From a bacterium (lineage in GTDB: Bacteria > Margulisbacteria > Marinamargulisbacteria > JAAEMD01): 6,140 nucleotides of DNA. How positions within the stretch are numbered: the stretch's first letter is position 1; every line of letters starts with the position of its first letter. Below, in pieces: positions 6,076 to 6,140 of the stretch. The notes beneath the pieces were generated by a model. It searched no databases and had not been told where the DNA came from. It saw only the letters and a program-made list of their open reading frames with translations. The translations under genes and the position numbers were made by a program. Location: positions 1 to 6,140 of the forward strand of contig JAAEMD010000368.1 of the NCBI GenBank assembly GCA_024225875.1, given 5' to 3'.

Positions 6076-6103
6076 ATTATACCAGTATATTTCTTATTTC
6101 CAA
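6076..6103 (-). promoter_or_regulatory. Acyltransferase promoter with extended -10, probably leaderless
   Basis: The minus strand carries TGGTATAAT (6076-6084), a perfect extended -10, with TTGGAA (6098-6103, 4/6) 16 bases further upstream. Only six bases separate the -10 box from the ATG at 6069, so transcription should begin at the A of the start codon or a base beside it. Confidence 0.6.
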
Positions 6104-6121
6104 TTAACAATCTAATAGTCC

Positions 6122-6140
6122 TATAGCTGTTCCAAAGTAA
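6122..6140 (+). repeat. Second copy of the palindrome's left end, cut by the window edge
   Basis: The first 15 bases (TATAGCTGTTCCAAA) are identical to the left arm of the element at 1976-1990, and three of the next four also match. It lies in the same orientation, just upstream of the acyltransferase promoter. The rest is outside the window, so it could be another small palindrome or the end of a larger insertion sequence. Confidence 0.65.

Overview
The window is AT-rich bacterial chromosome with most genes on the minus strand. The sequence does not identify the species. It carries sigma-70-like promoter boxes (TTGACA, TATAAT), an NtrC-type activator that implies the host has sigma-54, low-GC codon use rich in ATA and AGA, and both Shine-Dalgarno-led and apparently leaderless genes. 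These fit a low-GC bacterium.

The left third (1-2100) is damaged. It holds the 5' end of an unrecognised minus-strand gene running off the edge, then the C-terminal end of another minus-strand reading frame. A decayed IS5-type transposase fragment on the plus strand follows and directly abuts the 3' end of a sigma-54 response regulator gene (minus strand). Upstream of the regulator is a possible gene tail, cut by a 120-bp imperfect palindrome (1974-2093) that looks like a MITE-type element. The first 15 bases of its TATAGCTG end recur at the extreme right edge (6122), so this is a dispersed repeat.

The middle holds a lone YopX-like phage-type gene on the plus strand (2119-2541), directly downstream of the palindrome, convergent with a CPA-type Na+/H+ antiporter gene (2665-3894, minus). 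The right part is conserved housekeeping DNA on the minus strand: purD (4000-5283, purine synthesis) and a PlsC-type acyltransferase (5335-6069, phospholipid synthesis). These two are neighbours, but purD appears to have its own promoter in the 51-base gap.

The most notable signal concerns three genes: the regulator, purD and the acyltransferase. Each has a -10-like box ending only 6-9 bases before the ATG and no Shine-Dalgarno sequence, which predicts leaderless mRNAs. The antiporter, the YopX-like gene and the leftmost gene instead have clear Shine-Dalgarno sites. I see no complete new defence or mobile system. The points of interest are the leaderless pattern, the palindromic repeat and the scars of insertion and deletion.
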